Below, one piece after another: positions 35,967 through 45,764 of a stretch of 64,000 nucleotides of DNA (position 1 is its first letter; each line of letters starts with the position of its first letter). Both the position numbers and the translations under genes were made by a program. The stretch is from Thalassobacillus devorans. GTDB lineage: Bacteria > Bacillota > Bacilli > Bacillales > Halobacillaceae. The notes under the pieces are model-generated. The model worked only from the letters and a program-made list of their open reading frames with translations. It had not been told where the DNA came from and searched no databases. The DNA is taken from the NCBI RefSeq assembly GCF_011761345.1, contig NZ_JAASRY010000001.1, positions 124,001 through 188,000 of the forward strand. The letters run 5' to 3'.

Positions 35967-36374
35967 ATGGAGCCACCGAAGCACATTGTATCTGCAGCCA
36001 CTATCATCGTCAATGACGTAGGGGAAGTGCTATTGATCAAAGGTCCGAAGCGGGGCTGGGAAATGCCAGGCGGGCAGGTAGAAATAGGGGAATCACTTGC
36101 AGAAGCGGCAGTCAGAGAAACGAAAGAGGAATGTGGACTGGAAATTGAGGTAATCAGATTTTGTGGTATTTTTCAAAATATAAGCCGTAGTATCTGCAAT
36201 ACCTTATTTCTGGGAAAACCGGTAGGAGGAGAGCTGACAACGACGCCAGAAGCACTTGAAGCAGGCTTTTTTCCTGTCGATCAAGCTTTGGAAATGGTGA
36301 CCTGGGGTAATTTTCGCCAGCGTATAGCGTATTGCTTAAAGGAAGAAGAACAGCCTTTTTATGTAAGCTTTTAA
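35967..36374 (+). CDS. Nudix hydrolase
   Basis: 135 residues. A complete Nudix box at about 36-58: GGQVEIGESLAEAA, then VRETKEECGL, with G-x5-E-x7-RE-x2-EE-x-G all present. It hydrolyses nucleoside-diphosphate-linked compounds; the substrate cannot be predicted (MutT-like by size). ATG 35967 follows GGGGGAGATA. Confidence 0.92.
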   Translation: MEPPKHIVSAATIIVNDVGEVLLIKGPKRGWEMPGGQVEIGESLAEAAVRETKEECGLEIEVIRFCGIFQNISRSICNTLFLGKPVGGELTTTPEALEAGFFPVDQALEMVTWGNFRQRIAYCLKEEEQPFYVSF

Positions 36375-36416
36375 GTGAATAAGCAAAGGAGCACCTATTT
36401 ACAGGCTGCTCCTTTT

Positions 36417-36602
36417 TCAATGGTAGCTCTTGAATCCTTTGAATTTTTTTCGATGAAACAGGCTTTTGATGGTGAAGAAGATGACCAGAAACAATAGGGG
36501 TGATGTGATATAGATGGGGTAAAGCCGCATCAAACCGAATAGATTCATTAAGAATGCTGTCAGTACCAGCGCGGTGAAAATGATGACTCCAATGACCTTC
36601 AT
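36417..36602 (-). CDS. small two-helix membrane protein
   Basis: About 61 residues with helices at about 3-20 and 27-46 and a basic tail (FHRKKFKGFKSYH). AAGGAGGG abuts the alternative ATG 36608, so ATG 36602 is preferred. Family not recognised. Convergent with the Nudix gene and divergent from the RoxS RNA. Confidence 0.6.
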   Translation of the reverse strand: MKVIGVIIFTALVLTAFLMNLFGLMRLYPIYITSPLLFLVIFFTIKSLFHRKKFKGFKSYH

Positions 36603-36663
36603 GTCCATCCCTCCTTACTTCAAGATTATGCTTGGCCGCGGCAGTTAGAACATTGTGACAAAC

Positions 36664-36715
36664 TCGTGAAACATTGAACAAGTGTGTTGCGTCATGTCTC
36701 CCGGCTTGCTATATT
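36664..36715 (+). promoter_or_regulatory. roxS promoter with Rex-like site
   Basis: A -35 TTGCGT (36687-36692), 17-bp spacer and -10 TATATT (36710-36715). Just upstream, TCGTGAAACATTGAACAA (36664-36681) matches the Rex operator TTGTGAA-N4-TTCACAA at about 14 of 18 positions. Rex repression and redox control are known for RoxS/RsaE. Confidence 0.55.
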
Positions 36716-36721
36716 ATAGAT

Positions 36722-36830
36722 GTGAAAGAATTCCCATTAACCCCCCAACAAGTTTGACAGGGAACTTTCTCCCATCCTCCTTTATTATATAAAGGGACCT
36801 TGATAACCAGCCGGTGCTGGTTATTTTTTT
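36722..36830 (+). ncRNA. roxS: RoxS/RsaE-family regulatory small RNA
   Basis: About 109 nt between a sigma-A promoter and an intrinsic terminator (ATAACCAGC-CGGT-GCTGGTTAT, then six T). It carries the two C-rich regions that define RoxS/RsaE: CCCCCC (36741-36746) and TTTCTCCCATCCTCC (36766-36780), which base-pair with ribosome binding sites. RoxS lies between yjbH and yjbI in B. subtilis; here it is 3.7 kb from yjbH-yjbI. It represses TCA-cycle and NAD-linked enzymes in response to NO and redox state. Confidence 0.85.
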
Positions 36831-36940
36831 GTCTTTAAAAATTCATTTGGAAAATTCATACTGTTTTCGGTATGATAAACATAGTCATGCTGTTGTTACA
36901 GTTTGGCGTGACTATATCAGGTGAAGGATGTCTTGAGATA

Positions 36941-38935
36941 ATGAAGCTATGGAAGTTCCTTTGGTATTACTTATTAGGGGTTACGGGGATAGTTGCGCTG
37001 AGCACGGCTCCATTTCTTGTAAGAGGAGAGGGGCTCTTTGATGTTACCCTCTATTTTGAAGAAACAGGAAGACTTGTTGAACATTTTCTAAAGCCGGGAT
37101 CCTGGACGTATCAATTCCGGGGAGAAGAACTGAATGCATTCATTTTTTTATGGGATCCCTTTTTGTATTCGATGACGATTTTGTTCGGGGCATTGGCGAT
37201 AGGGTTTAGCCTGGCTGTACTATTGGCTTTCCTGACGGTATTTCTTCCTGACACTTTTTTTAGGACAGCAATTAAACGGCTGCTTGGTTTTATGGAGGCG
37301 ATACCGGATTTGATGGTTGCTTTTCTGCTTCAATTTCTAGTCGTTCTCTTTTATAAGCAGACAGGCGTTCATTTATTTCCGTTTGTTACCTTAGGGGAAA
37401 ACCGCCTATATGCGGCGCCAATGGCGGTACTTGCGATTCTGCCGATGATAACCTTATTTCGGATAATAGTACTGTTGATTGAGGAAGAGATGACCAAACA
37501 TTATGTAGCCTTTGCTCAAAGTAAAGGACTTCGCTATAAGACACTTATTATTACGCACATTTTCCGGAACATCACAAACAGCGCTTTCTATCATTCTAAA
37601 ATGATTGTTTGGGGTTCGCTTTCCAGTTTATTTGTAATCGAATACATGTTTAATATCAATGGAATCTCCAGCTACATATTAGACGACTTCCGGCCAATTG
37701 TTATTGCCACGGTACTGATTATAGTGTTTACACCCTTTTACATCATTTATCAGGGGGCTGAACTTTTCACACCTCCTCCTGCGGCTACAGGGGTGACCAT
37801 AAAGCCGCCAGCTATTTGGGGGAAAAGCTTGAAGACCGGCACATGGCGTTCTGCCGTTAGGAAGGGTTGGAAGGGAGTAGGGGCTCATTTTAAAAATAAA
37901 AAATTCCTGGTTGGTTTTTCGGTTATTTTTCTAATTCTGGTGATCAGTATCGGGCACTCATTGATGCAGGAGGAAGACGTAAGGAATTTTACGCTGATCT
38001 ATGATGAAGAAGGGAAACTTGTCAGCAGCAAGCCCCATCCCCCTTCCGAATACCTTTTGCTTGGAACCGACTGGCTCGGCTACAGTATTTTGGACCAGCT
38101 GCTTGCTGGGGCGAAGTTTACGATTTTGTTCGCGGGTCTAATTGCTTTCCTGCGGATTTTTCTCGGATTTCTACTGGCTATTCCGTATGCCTTATTTGTA
38201 CCTGAGGCTGTTAAAAAAGGAGTGGAGCGCTTCGTTGATGGATTTCACTATTTGCCGCTAAGTATCATCGCTCTGATTTTACTGCGCCCGGTTCTTATAG
38301 GCTCTACGTCAGGATTTGAATACACGTTAACAGAACGGCTCGTCTTTGAGGTACTGGTTCTTACTCTGCTCGTCTTCCCATTAGTAATGGTATTGATTGG
38401 GAATGAGATAAGCCTGGTCATGAGGCAGGATTTCATGACGAGCGCAGTTGTCCTCGGTGGCAGTGCCAGGCATGTATTGGGCAGGCACATTATGCCTCAC
38501 CTGCGCCCGAAGTTAGGCATCATCTTTGGCCAGCAATTTATCCAGACTTTATTGATTTTCATCCATCTTGGCTTGTTTCAATTATTTCTTGGCGGGACAA
38601 GCGTCATGTATGATGCGAGCTACCGGTCCCCGCCCCATTCCGTGACGTTTGAATGGGCCGGGCTGGTCAGTAACACCAGGGAAGCGTTCATGACCGGGCA
38701 TTATTGGGTGGTCGTTCCAGTATTTTTGGCATTTATTCTTGTTATTATCGCGATGCAGTTGATTGTGGAAGGAATACAGGAAGTTCAGCAGGAGCGCGTC
38801 GGAATCTATTTGGATAGAACAAGCTATTGGGAGAGATTTCGGTTTTGGAGAAAAGATTATGGAAAGAAAAAGCATTCCCAATCCGATGAATTAGGACGGA
38901 CCCAATTTGAACGCGTGAACAAAAAATCCTCTTGA
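36941..38935 (+). CDS. fused OppB-OppC type peptide ABC permease
   Basis: About 664 residues holding two complete binding-protein-dependent permease domains. The N-terminal half is OppB-like, with an EAA loop at MTKHYVAFAQSKGLRYKTL. The C-terminal half (after a linker near residue 285-320) is OppC-like, with GTDWLGYSILDQLLAGAK and an EAA loop at MTSAVVLGGSARHVLGRHI. About 12-13 helices. No ATPase or binding protein adjoins it, so it must borrow them or its partners lie elsewhere. ATG 36941 (MKLWKF) is the likely start; the frame is open to 36872. Confidence 0.8.
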   Translation: MKLWKFLWYYLLGVTGIVALSTAPFLVRGEGLFDVTLYFEETGRLVEHFLKPGSWTYQFRGEELNAFIFLWDPFLYSMTILFGALAIGFSLAVLLAFLTVFLPDTFFRTAIKRLLGFMEAIPDLMVAFLLQFLVVLFYKQTGVHLFPFVTLGENRLYAAPMAVLAILPMITLFRIIVLLIEEEMTKHYVAFAQSKGLRYKTLIITHIFRNITNSAFYHSKMIVWGSLSSLFVIEYMFNINGISSYILDDFRPIVIATVLIIVFTPFYIIYQGAELFTPPPAATGVTIKPPAIWGKSLKTGTWRSAVRKGWKGVGAHFKNKKFLVGFSVIFLILVISIGHSLMQEEDVRNFTLIYDEEGKLVSSKPHPPSEYLLLGTDWLGYSILDQLLAGAKFTILFAGLIAFLRIFLGFLLAIPYALFVPEAVKKGVERFVDGFHYLPLSIIALILLRPVLIGSTSGFEYTLTERLVFEVLVLTLLVFPLVMVLIGNEISLVMRQDFMTSAVVLGGSARHVLGRHIMPHLRPKLGIIFGQQFIQTLLIFIHLGLFQLFLGGTSVMYDASYRSPPHSVTFEWAGLVSNTREAFMTGHYWVVVPVFLAFILVIIAMQLIVEGIQEVQQERVGIYLDRTSYWERFRFWRKDYGKKKHSQSDELGRTQFERVNKKSS

Positions 38936-38970
38936 TCGGATGCTGTCTGTAGTAGTGATTTTAGGTGTAA

Positions 38971-39103
38971 AAGAGAGACAAAGCCTTTAGTTGCGAGACA
39001 ACTTGGCGATAATTGCGCTTCATAGTCTTGAAGAGAGACAAATTTAAAGATAATAGAGACAAAATCGAAAATAAGAGAGAGAAAGCGGGGGGATGAGAGA
39101 CAA
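38971..39103 (+). repeat. 21-bp-phased array of AAGAGAGACAA cores (array 3)
   Basis: Cores start at 38971, 38991 (degenerate), 39031, 39052, 39073 and 39093, with an unreadable slot near 39011: period 20-21 bp, total 133 bp. Same strand and core as arrays 1 and 2. It sits between the fused permease gene and a bidirectional terminator. Confidence 0.85.
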
Positions 39104-39108
39104 TCAAA

Positions 39109-39140
39109 AGGCAGAGGGGCAACATTAGCTCCTCTGCCTT
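39109..39140. terminator. bidirectional terminator between permease and MFS genes
   Basis: AAGGCAGAGG and CCTCTGCCTT form a perfect 10-bp stem between convergent genes. Confidence 0.85.
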
Positions 39141-39145
39141 AATCT

Positions 39146-40327
39146 TTACGCGGCGGATGATAATTTTTTTGATTGGCGTACATAAACACGGAATAATATC
39201 AGGGCGATTACGGATAAGATGATGCCCGAAATATATGGAAGCCCAATTGCGATGGAAAACAGCCAGCCGCCAAGGGGAGGACCGATGATTCTTCCGAGTG
39301 AATCAAAGGAAGATAACAGTCCAGTTGCACTGCCATAGCCGGCGGTCGCTTTTTTCGTGAGCAAGGCGGCGACACTCGGGCGGATCACACCGTTTCCGAT
39401 GCCGAAGATGGATAAAAATATGGTAGCGGTCAGGAAATCATCCACGAACAGGATCAGAAAGAAGCCGAGTGCGGAGACGGCGACCCCGAGCTGGATGACG
39501 AACGGTTCGCCGAATTTTTTCGTCAGCCTTCCGACCAGCCCGCCTTGGACGATAGCACCGGCGAGTCCCATGATCATGAAAATATAGCCAAGCTCGACAG
39601 TTCCGAGTCCAGCCGTGTCCGCAGCAAAGTAAGCGAATGTCGCTTCGAGACCGGATAGAGACAGCGAAACGAACAATTGCAGGAAGAACAGCATCGCTGA
39701 TGGACCGTTCAGTGCCTCACGCATAGGTGGTCTTTTACCGGCATGATGGCCTCTTGCTTCTTCCGTCAGTGATTCTTTCAAGACGAACAGTACGAGTAGA
39801 AACGTTATCAAGGAAGAAATCCCTGCTATGTAAAACGGCATCTCCAGGCTTGTTTTGGAAAATACTCCGCCGATCGCTGGTCCAAACACGAATCCCAGAC
39901 CGATAGCAGCGCCGATGATGCCCATTCCTTTTCCGCGATCTTCCTCGGACGTGATATCCGCAACATAAGCCATGATGGTCGGCATGTTGGCGGAAGATAA
40001 GAATCCACCAATAATCCGTGCAGCGAACAGCATCCATAATTGTGTAGCCAGTGCCATCAAAAAGAACGACAGGGCAAGTCCGGCGATACCAAGCGCGATG
40101 ACAGGCTTACGGCCGATCCGGTCGGAAATACGTCCCCACATCGGAGCGAATAGTAACTGCATCAACGAATAGACAGCCATTAAGAGTCCAAGTTCGGTCG
40201 GCGTGGCACCGATTTCTTCTGCATAGAAAGGAAGAACCGGAATGATGATACCGAATCCGACCATGACAAAAAACATGATTGCAAATAAGATAGGTAATGC
40301 TTTTTTTATATCCAGAGCTACGTTCAC
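39146..40327 (-). CDS. MFS multidrug/tetracycline-type efflux transporter
   Basis: About 393 residues, 12 helices. The MFS motif A is GRISDRIGRKPVIALG (about 63-78), and motif C-like glycines (GAAIGLGFVFGPAIGG, about 140-155) mark an antiporter of the DHA1 drug-export group. The substrate is unknown. The start is uncertain: GTG 40327 lies within AAAGGAGTG, and an upstream ATG at 40363 also fits; homologues typically begin near LDIKKALPILF. Confidence 0.85.
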   Translation of the reverse strand: MNVALDIKKALPILFAIMFFVMVGFGIIIPVLPFYAEEIGATPTELGLLMAVYSLMQLLFAPMWGRISDRIGRKPVIALGIAGLALSFFLMALATQLWMLFAARIIGGFLSSANMPTIMAYVADITSEEDRGKGMGIIGAAIGLGFVFGPAIGGVFSKTSLEMPFYIAGISSLITFLLVLFVLKESLTEEARGHHAGKRPPMREALNGPSAMLFFLQLFVSLSLSGLEATFAYFAADTAGLGTVELGYIFMIMGLAGAIVQGGLVGRLTKKFGEPFVIQLGVAVSALGFFLILFVDDFLTATIFLSIFGIGNGVIRPSVAALLTKKATAGYGSATGLLSSFDSLGRIIGPPLGGWLFSIAIGLPYISGIILSVIALILFRVYVRQSKKLSSAA

Positions 40328-40423
40328 TCCTTTTCTGACAAATAATACTACGGAAAATATCATAACACTAGTAATTGGCAAAATAAATGTTTTCTTTGCA
40401 AACGCTAACCAAAGTTAAGAAAG

Positions 40424-40485
40424 AAAGCGGCTGTCTCAAAATGAAAGTCTGCACCTGGTCAGACCCTTTTGAGACAGCCGCTTTT
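40424..40485 (-). terminator. terminator of yjbI-yjbH
   Basis: AAAGCGGCTGTCTCAAAA and TTTTGAGACAGCCGCTTTT form an 18-bp stem with an inner AGTCTG/CAGACC stem; it overlaps the yjbH stop. The GGCTGTCTC/GAGACAGCC core recurs at 11011-11072. Confidence 0.9.
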
Positions 40486-41380
40486 ACGCTTGCCCGTCAG
40501 GCTGGTATTTCCAGAACACTCCGTGTTTCACCGGGACTTCCTGTACGACTTGCTTAAGGACGAGCTTTTTCATTTCCCGTTTTGCCTGCTGTTCCGTCCA
40601 GTCATAGACGACGGCGATTTCTTTAGTAGCAAGAAATTTATAATGCTGAAGGAATTCTTCAAGCGGTGGCTTCTTCGCAGGCATTGGATCCCGCTGGAGC
40701 ATTTCCTTCAGAACATTGACATAAATCTCATACGGGTATGTCCCGGCGATTTTTAACCCTGCATCCTCTTCCGATTGGTTGAACAGGACTAGCGTTGGGA
40801 TGGTGTCGACATCCATTTCCCGTGTCAGATTGAAATCACATTGCAGGGCACGGCGGGCTGTATCGGAATAAAGATCTTTCCGGAATTCCTCGACGTCCAG
40901 TCTGCTTTTTTCAGCGCACTCTACGAGGACTTCCTCGTCCGAGATGTTTTTCTTATCAAGAAAAACGTACTCCTGGACTTTTCGTAAAAAACGGATACCT
41001 GATTTTTTTCCTTGAAGTTCTGCTGCTTTGACAGCGAGCGATGTGATGAGAGGAGAGGAGACAGGATTCTCCAGCCAGATATCGCCATCGCAGCACATGC
41101 CGGTACGATTGGCGGTCTTATCCCATTCCTTTTTCAATTTATAAGGCTTATCCACGTTTTTTTTATGAAGGGAAGTCATCTTCCCGCTGATAATCGGCTT
41201 AATGGTGAAAAAGCGGCCATATTCGATGGTGAGCTTTTTGATGATCGGCTCGATGGACCAGCATTCCGGACATAGGGGGTCTACGAACAGGTAGAGCTCC
41301 AATGGCCGTTTCAATAGATCGAAAAAACCGAACTGGGCACTTGTTTGTTCCTGGGATGCTCCAGTACCTTTCCAACTCAC
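40484..41380 (-). CDS. yjbH: ClpXP adaptor YjbH (SpxH)
   Basis: 298 residues, DsbA/thioredoxin-like fold with the redox motif LCPECW (CxxC, about 39-42). YjbH binds Spx and presents it to ClpXP; oxidation stops this. GTG 41380 follows AAAGGAG and overlaps the yjbI stop by four bases, so the two are coupled, the same pairing as in B. subtilis. Its target gene spx is at 28958. Confidence 0.93.
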   Translation of the reverse strand: MSWKGTGASQEQTSAQFGFFDLLKRPLELYLFVDPLCPECWSIEPIIKKLTIEYGRFFTIKPIISGKMTSLHKKNVDKPYKLKKEWDKTANRTGMCCDGDIWLENPVSSPLITSLAVKAAELQGKKSGIRFLRKVQEYVFLDKKNISDEEVLVECAEKSRLDVEEFRKDLYSDTARRALQCDFNLTREMDVDTIPTLVLFNQSEEDAGLKIAGTYPYEIYVNVLKEMLQRDPMPAKKPPLEEFLQHYKFLATKEIAVVYDWTEQQAKREMKKLVLKQVVQEVPVKHGVFWKYQPDGQA

Positions 41381-41778
41381 ATCGATTCTCCTTTCTCATC
41401 CTCTGGTGTATTCATCATATGATTGGCAGTCATGGTCAGACGTTCGAAAATCGCCGTGCGGTATGGCTCTTCGATATTTGCTTCTTCAAGTGCTGCGGCC
41501 ATGCAATTCAGCCAGGCATCCCTTCGTGTCGGTGTAATCGGAAAAGGGAGATGCCTTGCGCGCAGCATCGGATGTCCGTGCTCTTCCGTATATAAGGCGG
41601 GTCCTCCGAAAAATTGGGTTAAGAATTGTTTTTGCTTTCGGGCGGTCTCTGTCAAATCATCCGGAAAAATGGGTATCAGATCCGGATGATTGCCTACCCG
41701 CGCATAAAAGGCGTCAACAAGTGTTGCGACTGCTTCTCTGCCTCCAATTGCTTCATAAATTGTTCCTGGTACATTCAT
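41377..41778 (-). CDS. yjbI: truncated haemoglobin YjbI
   Basis: 133 residues, group II truncated haemoglobin: [21 protein letters not shown] at the N-terminus, [16 protein letters not shown] with the proximal His region, and [11 protein letters not shown] with the conserved Trp. It binds O2/NO and may protect or signal NO; in some Firmicutes YjbI is needed for YjbH activity. First gene of the yjbI-yjbH unit. Confidence 0.94.
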   Translation of the reverse strand: MNVPGTIYEAIGGREAVATLVDAFYARVGNHPDLIPIFPDDLTETARKQKQFLTQFFGGPALYTEEHGHPMLRARHLPFPITPTRRDAWLNCMAAALEEANIEEPYRTAIFERLTMTANHMMNTPEDEKGESM

Positions 41779-41844
41779 GATCAGAACCCCTTCTGCTTGT
41801 TATTCATTGTAGCAACGGCGGGGGTGGCCTTCAACTAATCTGAC

Positions 41845-42417
41845 TCACGGCCTCGCCTGAAAAAATCGTTTGATTTTATTATCGGTTTCCCGTTCCGGGA
41901 TTTCATGATCTGTCAACAGCTGGTGAAAAACTTTTTCTCCATGTGCCCGGTCTGTCGCCTCCAGTTCCAGCTCATAATCTTCCGTCCCGTGATACAGACT
42001 ATGATCGAGTACGAGCAGGGTATCGAGATAGCGAATCTCCTGACGATTTGTTTTCAATGCGCCCTGATAGTTCAGATCATCCGGGTTGATGTCAAGTTCC
42101 TGCAGCTGATGGAAGACATTTTCTTTGGCGATCGGTGTACCGGAAATCCAACTTTCGCAGTCGTTCGTAGTCAGGGTGGCGTGGGTCTCTAACAGACCGT
42201 CCGGGTGCGGCTGCTTCAATGTCAGCGTATACCCGCCGTTTTTCTCACGAATCCTAAGGGCGGCACCACTCTGTTTCAAGTCGAAGTTTTCCGTCTCAAA
42301 ATAATGATTTGTCTGCTTCTGCACTTTCGCTTTCTCGAAAGGGAGCGTGTTTTTCAGGCGGTCAAATTCTTCCTTAGTCAGTATATTTTTAAATTCAATT
42401 TCGATTTCCTGATTCAT
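41845..42417 (-). CDS. yjbK: CYTH-domain protein YjbK
   Basis: 190 residues from ATG 42417 (TGGAGGGAT upstream). The CYTH signature EIEIEFK (ExExK) starts at residue 3, with the later basic and acidic strands of the triphosphate tunnel fold. CYTH enzymes hydrolyse or use triphosphates (adenylate cyclase, thiamine triphosphatase, inorganic triphosphatase). Exact substrate unknown. Divergent from yjbM. Confidence 0.9.
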   Translation of the reverse strand: MNQEIEIEFKNILTKEEFDRLKNTLPFEKAKVQKQTNHYFETENFDLKQSGAALRIREKNGGYTLTLKQPHPDGLLETHATLTTNDCESWISGTPIAKENVFHQLQELDINPDDLNYQGALKTNRQEIRYLDTLLVLDHSLYHGTEDYELELEATDRAHGEKVFHQLLTDHEIPERETDNKIKRFFQARP

Positions 42418-42562
42418 CGTATCCCTCCAGCTCTGCAATCATTATGAGGAAGAAAGGTGCTGATTGCAAAGATTATCTCCTGTCATATTTTATGATACAA
42501 TGAATGGGTACGTAATATCACATATTTACTACATAGACGTTGTTAAAGGTGGGGATGACAAG

Positions 42563-43192
42563 ATGGACTGGGAGGTATTTCTGGCACCCTATACCCAGGT
42601 GGTCGATGAACTGAAAGTCAAGCTGAAAGGGATGCGGGCTCAATTTGAATACGAACTGGAGCATTCTCCTATTGAGTTTGTGACTGGCCGCGTCAAACCC
42701 AGGTCCAGCATTTTAGGAAAAATGCAGCGAAGGGGCATATCACCGGTCGAGGTTGAAAAAGAAATTCAGGATATAGCCGGGGTCCGGGTCGTCTGTCAAT
42801 TCGTCGATGATATCTATGTCATCGCCAGTATGCTGCATAACCGCCATGATTTTGAAATCATAGAAGAGAAGGATTATGTGTCCCAGAAGAAGGATAGCGG
42901 CTACCGCTCTTATCATCTTATTATCAATTATCCGGTAGAGACGATACATGGGGAGAAAAAGGTACTGGCTGAAATCCAGATTCGGACGCTTGCCATGAAT
43001 TTCTGGGCGACTAACGAGCATTCGCTGAATTATAAATATTCCGGTCAGATTCCCGGTGAAGTAAAGGCCAGGCTGAAACGGGCAGCCGAAGCGGCATTCC
43101 GGCTTGATGAAGAAATGTCGAAAATCAAAAATGAAATACAGGAAGCAAAGAAAGCGTTTAATAGAAAAGAACAAGGGAAACATCCAGACTAA
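42563..43192 (+). CDS. yjbM: small alarmone synthetase RelQ/YjbM
   Basis: 209 residues from ATG 42563 (AAAGGTGG upstream; the longer reading frame to 42464 has no site). (p)ppGpp synthetase domain only, with RVKPRSSILGKM, DIAGVRVVCQF, KDSGYRSYHLI and EIQIRTLAMNFWATNEHSL. It transfers pyrophosphate from ATP to GDP/GTP and is regulated through its tetramer by pppGpp. Same strand as, and just before, NAD kinase as in B. subtilis. Confidence 0.94.
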   Translation: MDWEVFLAPYTQVVDELKVKLKGMRAQFEYELEHSPIEFVTGRVKPRSSILGKMQRRGISPVEVEKEIQDIAGVRVVCQFVDDIYVIASMLHNRHDFEIIEEKDYVSQKKDSGYRSYHLIINYPVETIHGEKKVLAEIQIRTLAMNFWATNEHSLNYKYSGQIPGEVKARLKRAAEAAFRLDEEMSKIKNEIQEAKKAFNRKEQGKHPD

Positions 43193-43225
43193 TGGACAGT
43201 TGCTGGGAAGGAGTGGGGTTCGATT

Positions 43226-44029
43226 ATGAAATTCGCGATACTATCGAGAGGCGACAGTAATTCGAACGAAATCCGTTCGAAAATCAAAAACTATCTGAAA
43301 GAATTCAATATGGAATACTGTGAGGACGAACCGGAAGTTGCCATATCGGTCGGCGGCGACGGAACGTTTCTGGAAGCCTTCCATACATACAACCATCGCT
43401 TGGACAAGACAGCTTTTATCGGGATACATACAGGCCACTTAGGTTTTTATGCGGACTGGACGCCTGATGAAGTGGAGAAATTGATCATCGATGTTGCCCG
43501 GACTCCTTTCCAGGTGGTCGAATATCCGATATTGGAAGTGATTATCCGCTTGAAAAACGGTGGAGAAGAAGGCCGGTATCTGGCACTCAACGAATGTACG
43601 ATCAAGACATCAGAAGGGTCGGTGGTGCTTGATGTGGATATCAAAGGAGAGCACTTTGAAACTTTCCGCGGTGACGGTCTGTGTATCTCGACTCCATCCG
43701 GAAGTACCGCCTACAACAAAGCGTTAGGCGGTGCGATCATTCACCCGTCCCTGGAGTCGATCCAGATAGCAGAGATGGCTTCGATCAATAACCGTGTTTT
43801 CCGTACCATCGGTTCCCCGTTGATTTTACCAAGTCATCACACCTGCCTGTTGAAACCGACAGCGGATAAAAGTTTTATGATTACGGTCGATCATTATACA
43901 CATACCTATAAAGAGGTAAAGTCGATTCAATGCCGGGTCGCTAAAGAAAAAGTGCGATTTGCGAGATTCCGTCCATTTCCATTTTGGAAGCGGGTCCGGG
44001 ATTCGTTCGTGGCAGATGATAAAGAATGA
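43226..44029 (+). CDS. nadF: NAD kinase
   Basis: 267 residues. GGDGT motif ([13 protein letters not shown], about 41-53) with catalytic Asp, the NE/D motif ([10 protein letters not shown]) and the glycine-rich [15 protein letters not shown]. It phosphorylates NAD to NADP. ATG 43226 follows GGAAGGAG. The stop overlaps the next gene by four bases. Confidence 0.95.
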   Translation: MKFAILSRGDSNSNEIRSKIKNYLKEFNMEYCEDEPEVAISVGGDGTFLEAFHTYNHRLDKTAFIGIHTGHLGFYADWTPDEVEKLIIDVARTPFQVVEYPILEVIIRLKNGGEEGRYLALNECTIKTSEGSVVLDVDIKGEHFETFRGDGLCISTPSGSTAYNKALGGAIIHPSLESIQIAEMASINNRVFRTIGSPLILPSHHTCLLKPTADKSFMITVDHYTHTYKEVKSIQCRVAKEKVRFARFRPFPFWKRVRDSFVADDKE

Positions 44030-44913
44030 AACAGTGGAGCTGGACGTGGAAAATCACAGAACAGCAGGAAGGAATGCTCGTGCGGGACTATCTGGGTTCC
44101 GTTCGGGCATTTTCGCGTCAATTGCTGAAACAGATCAAGCAGTCGCAGGGGCTGCGGGTAAATGGAGCTGATGTAACGGTCAGAAAAGTATTGCATGCAG
44201 GTGACAGGGTGGAAGTGGCGCTGCCAATTGTTAAGCCTGCTGAACGGCTTGAACCCGTGGCCTTGGAGCTTGTTATTGTTTACGAAGATGATGATCTGCT
44301 GATTCTTGACAAACCGGCGGGACTCGCCGTCATGCCATCTATGAACCATGATGTGACACTTGCTAACGGTATAATCGCTTATTATGAAAAACACGGTGTG
44401 CCAAGCACCGTCCATATTGTCACCCGGCTCGATAAAGATACCTCTGGCCTCGTGCTGGTGGCAAAGCATGCCTACAGCCATTCTCTGTTATCGAGAGGCT
44501 ATATCGGTCCGATTGAAAAAACATACTGGGCACTTGTCGAAGGTCATTTGATAAACAAGGAAGGAATGATTGATGTACCCATTGGAAGAAAAGAGGGGTC
44601 TATCATCGAGCGGGAAATAAGGGAAGACGGCCAGCCGGCAGTCACCCGCTATCATGTACTGAGGCCATTGCACGCACATTCGCTAGTCGAGCTGGAACTC
44701 CTTACTGGAAGGACTCACCAAATCCGGATCCATATGCGCCACATGGGGCACCCGCTTGCCGGGGATGATTTGTACGGTGGGTCACTCAGCATAATGAAAA
44801 GGCAAGCGCTGCATTGCCGCAGGCTTACCTTTCCCCATCCGATTACTGGTGAAGTTGTCAGTTGTGAAGCAGAACTTCCGGCGGATATCAAGAGGGCTAT
44901 AGGGGATGCTTGA
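44026..44913 (+). CDS. yjbO: RluD-family pseudouridine synthase YjbO
   Basis: 295 residues. An N-terminal S4-like RNA-binding region (about 15-65), then the RluA/RluD catalytic domain with [18 protein letters not shown] (catalytic Asp near 140). It isomerises uridine in rRNA; the exact site cannot be read. Coupled to nadF by an ATGA overlap. Confidence 0.93.
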   Translation: MKQWSWTWKITEQQEGMLVRDYLGSVRAFSRQLLKQIKQSQGLRVNGADVTVRKVLHAGDRVEVALPIVKPAERLEPVALELVIVYEDDDLLILDKPAGLAVMPSMNHDVTLANGIIAYYEKHGVPSTVHIVTRLDKDTSGLVLVAKHAYSHSLLSRGYIGPIEKTYWALVEGHLINKEGMIDVPIGRKEGSIIEREIREDGQPAVTRYHVLRPLHAHSLVELELLTGRTHQIRIHMRHMGHPLAGDDLYGGSLSIMKRQALHCRRLTFPHPITGEVVSCEAELPADIKRAIGDA

Positions 44914-44924
44914 TAGGATGCATC

Positions 44925-45662
44925 TCAGTCGAGCCGGAATTTTTCTTCCACGTATGGCTGACGGGAAGGGACACTTACGATTTCCTTTTCTGGAAGCCGA
45001 AATGCAGTGAGTTTGTTGCCGAACACGCAGCCTGTATCAATGTTGACTGTGTTGTTGACGAAACGGGGCTCCCGAACTGGCGTATGACCGTAGACAATCC
45101 ATCGGCTGCCTTCATACATTTGTGCCCAGTCGCGGCGCACCGGCCGTCCATCATCATGTTTTTCGCCGGTAATATCACCATAGAGTACAAATGTCCGTAC
45201 CTTTTTTCCCTGCTGACCGATAAAACTTTCCTTAATTCCGGCATGGGCAATCACAGCATTGGCCTCAGGCACTTCCAAGTATAGTGGCGATTCTTCATAT
45301 AATTTCATAAAATGATGGCGAATTTCTTTTTGTTCTTTGGAAGAAAGGGAACGATATTCAGCGGTCGTCGTCTCGAGACCATGTTTTTCCTGCACTTTGT
45401 TACCGAGAAAAAAACGATATAACTTATTACAATGGTTCCCCGGCACATATTTACCCTTTCTTGTTTCCATGACAATATTATAGACATACCGAATGCAGCC
45501 GATCGAATCAGGTCCCCTGTCGGTGATGTCACCTAGAAAAACCGGCACCCTGCCCTCGGGATGAACAGGGACACCATCCTCCTCCACGTAGCCAAGTTCG
45601 CGAAATAGTTCCTTCATTTCATCAAGACAGCCATGCACATCTCCAATGATATCTATTTTCAT
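44925..45662 (-). CDS. prpE: bis(5'-nucleosyl)-tetraphosphatase PrpE
   Basis: 245 residues of the PPP phosphoesterase family: [12 protein letters not shown] (about 4-15), [20 protein letters not shown] and IAHAGI are the metal-binding motifs. It hydrolyses Ap4A symmetrically; B. subtilis PrpE affects spore germination. ATG 45662 follows AGGAGGACTT. Convergent with yjbO with only 11 bp between. Confidence 0.92.
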   Translation of the reverse strand: MKIDIIGDVHGCLDEMKELFRELGYVEEDGVPVHPEGRVPVFLGDITDRGPDSIGCIRYVYNIVMETRKGKYVPGNHCNKLYRFFLGNKVQEKHGLETTTAEYRSLSSKEQKEIRHHFMKLYEESPLYLEVPEANAVIAHAGIKESFIGQQGKKVRTFVLYGDITGEKHDDGRPVRRDWAQMYEGSRWIVYGHTPVREPRFVNNTVNIDTGCVFGNKLTAFRLPEKEIVSVPSRQPYVEEKFRLD

Positions 45663-45764
45663 AAAAGTCCTCCTTTTATGTGAAAGTTACTCCCGTTAGT
45701 ATTCCCATTCCCTAGTTTTTGGAATCATATTTTTTTATTATAAAAGGGTTGTTCAATTAAAGGT

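Noticed and set aside
36154-36681. 175-codon − strand frame
   Set aside because: Antisense to the Nudix gene and overlapping the small membrane gene; protein sequence looks random.
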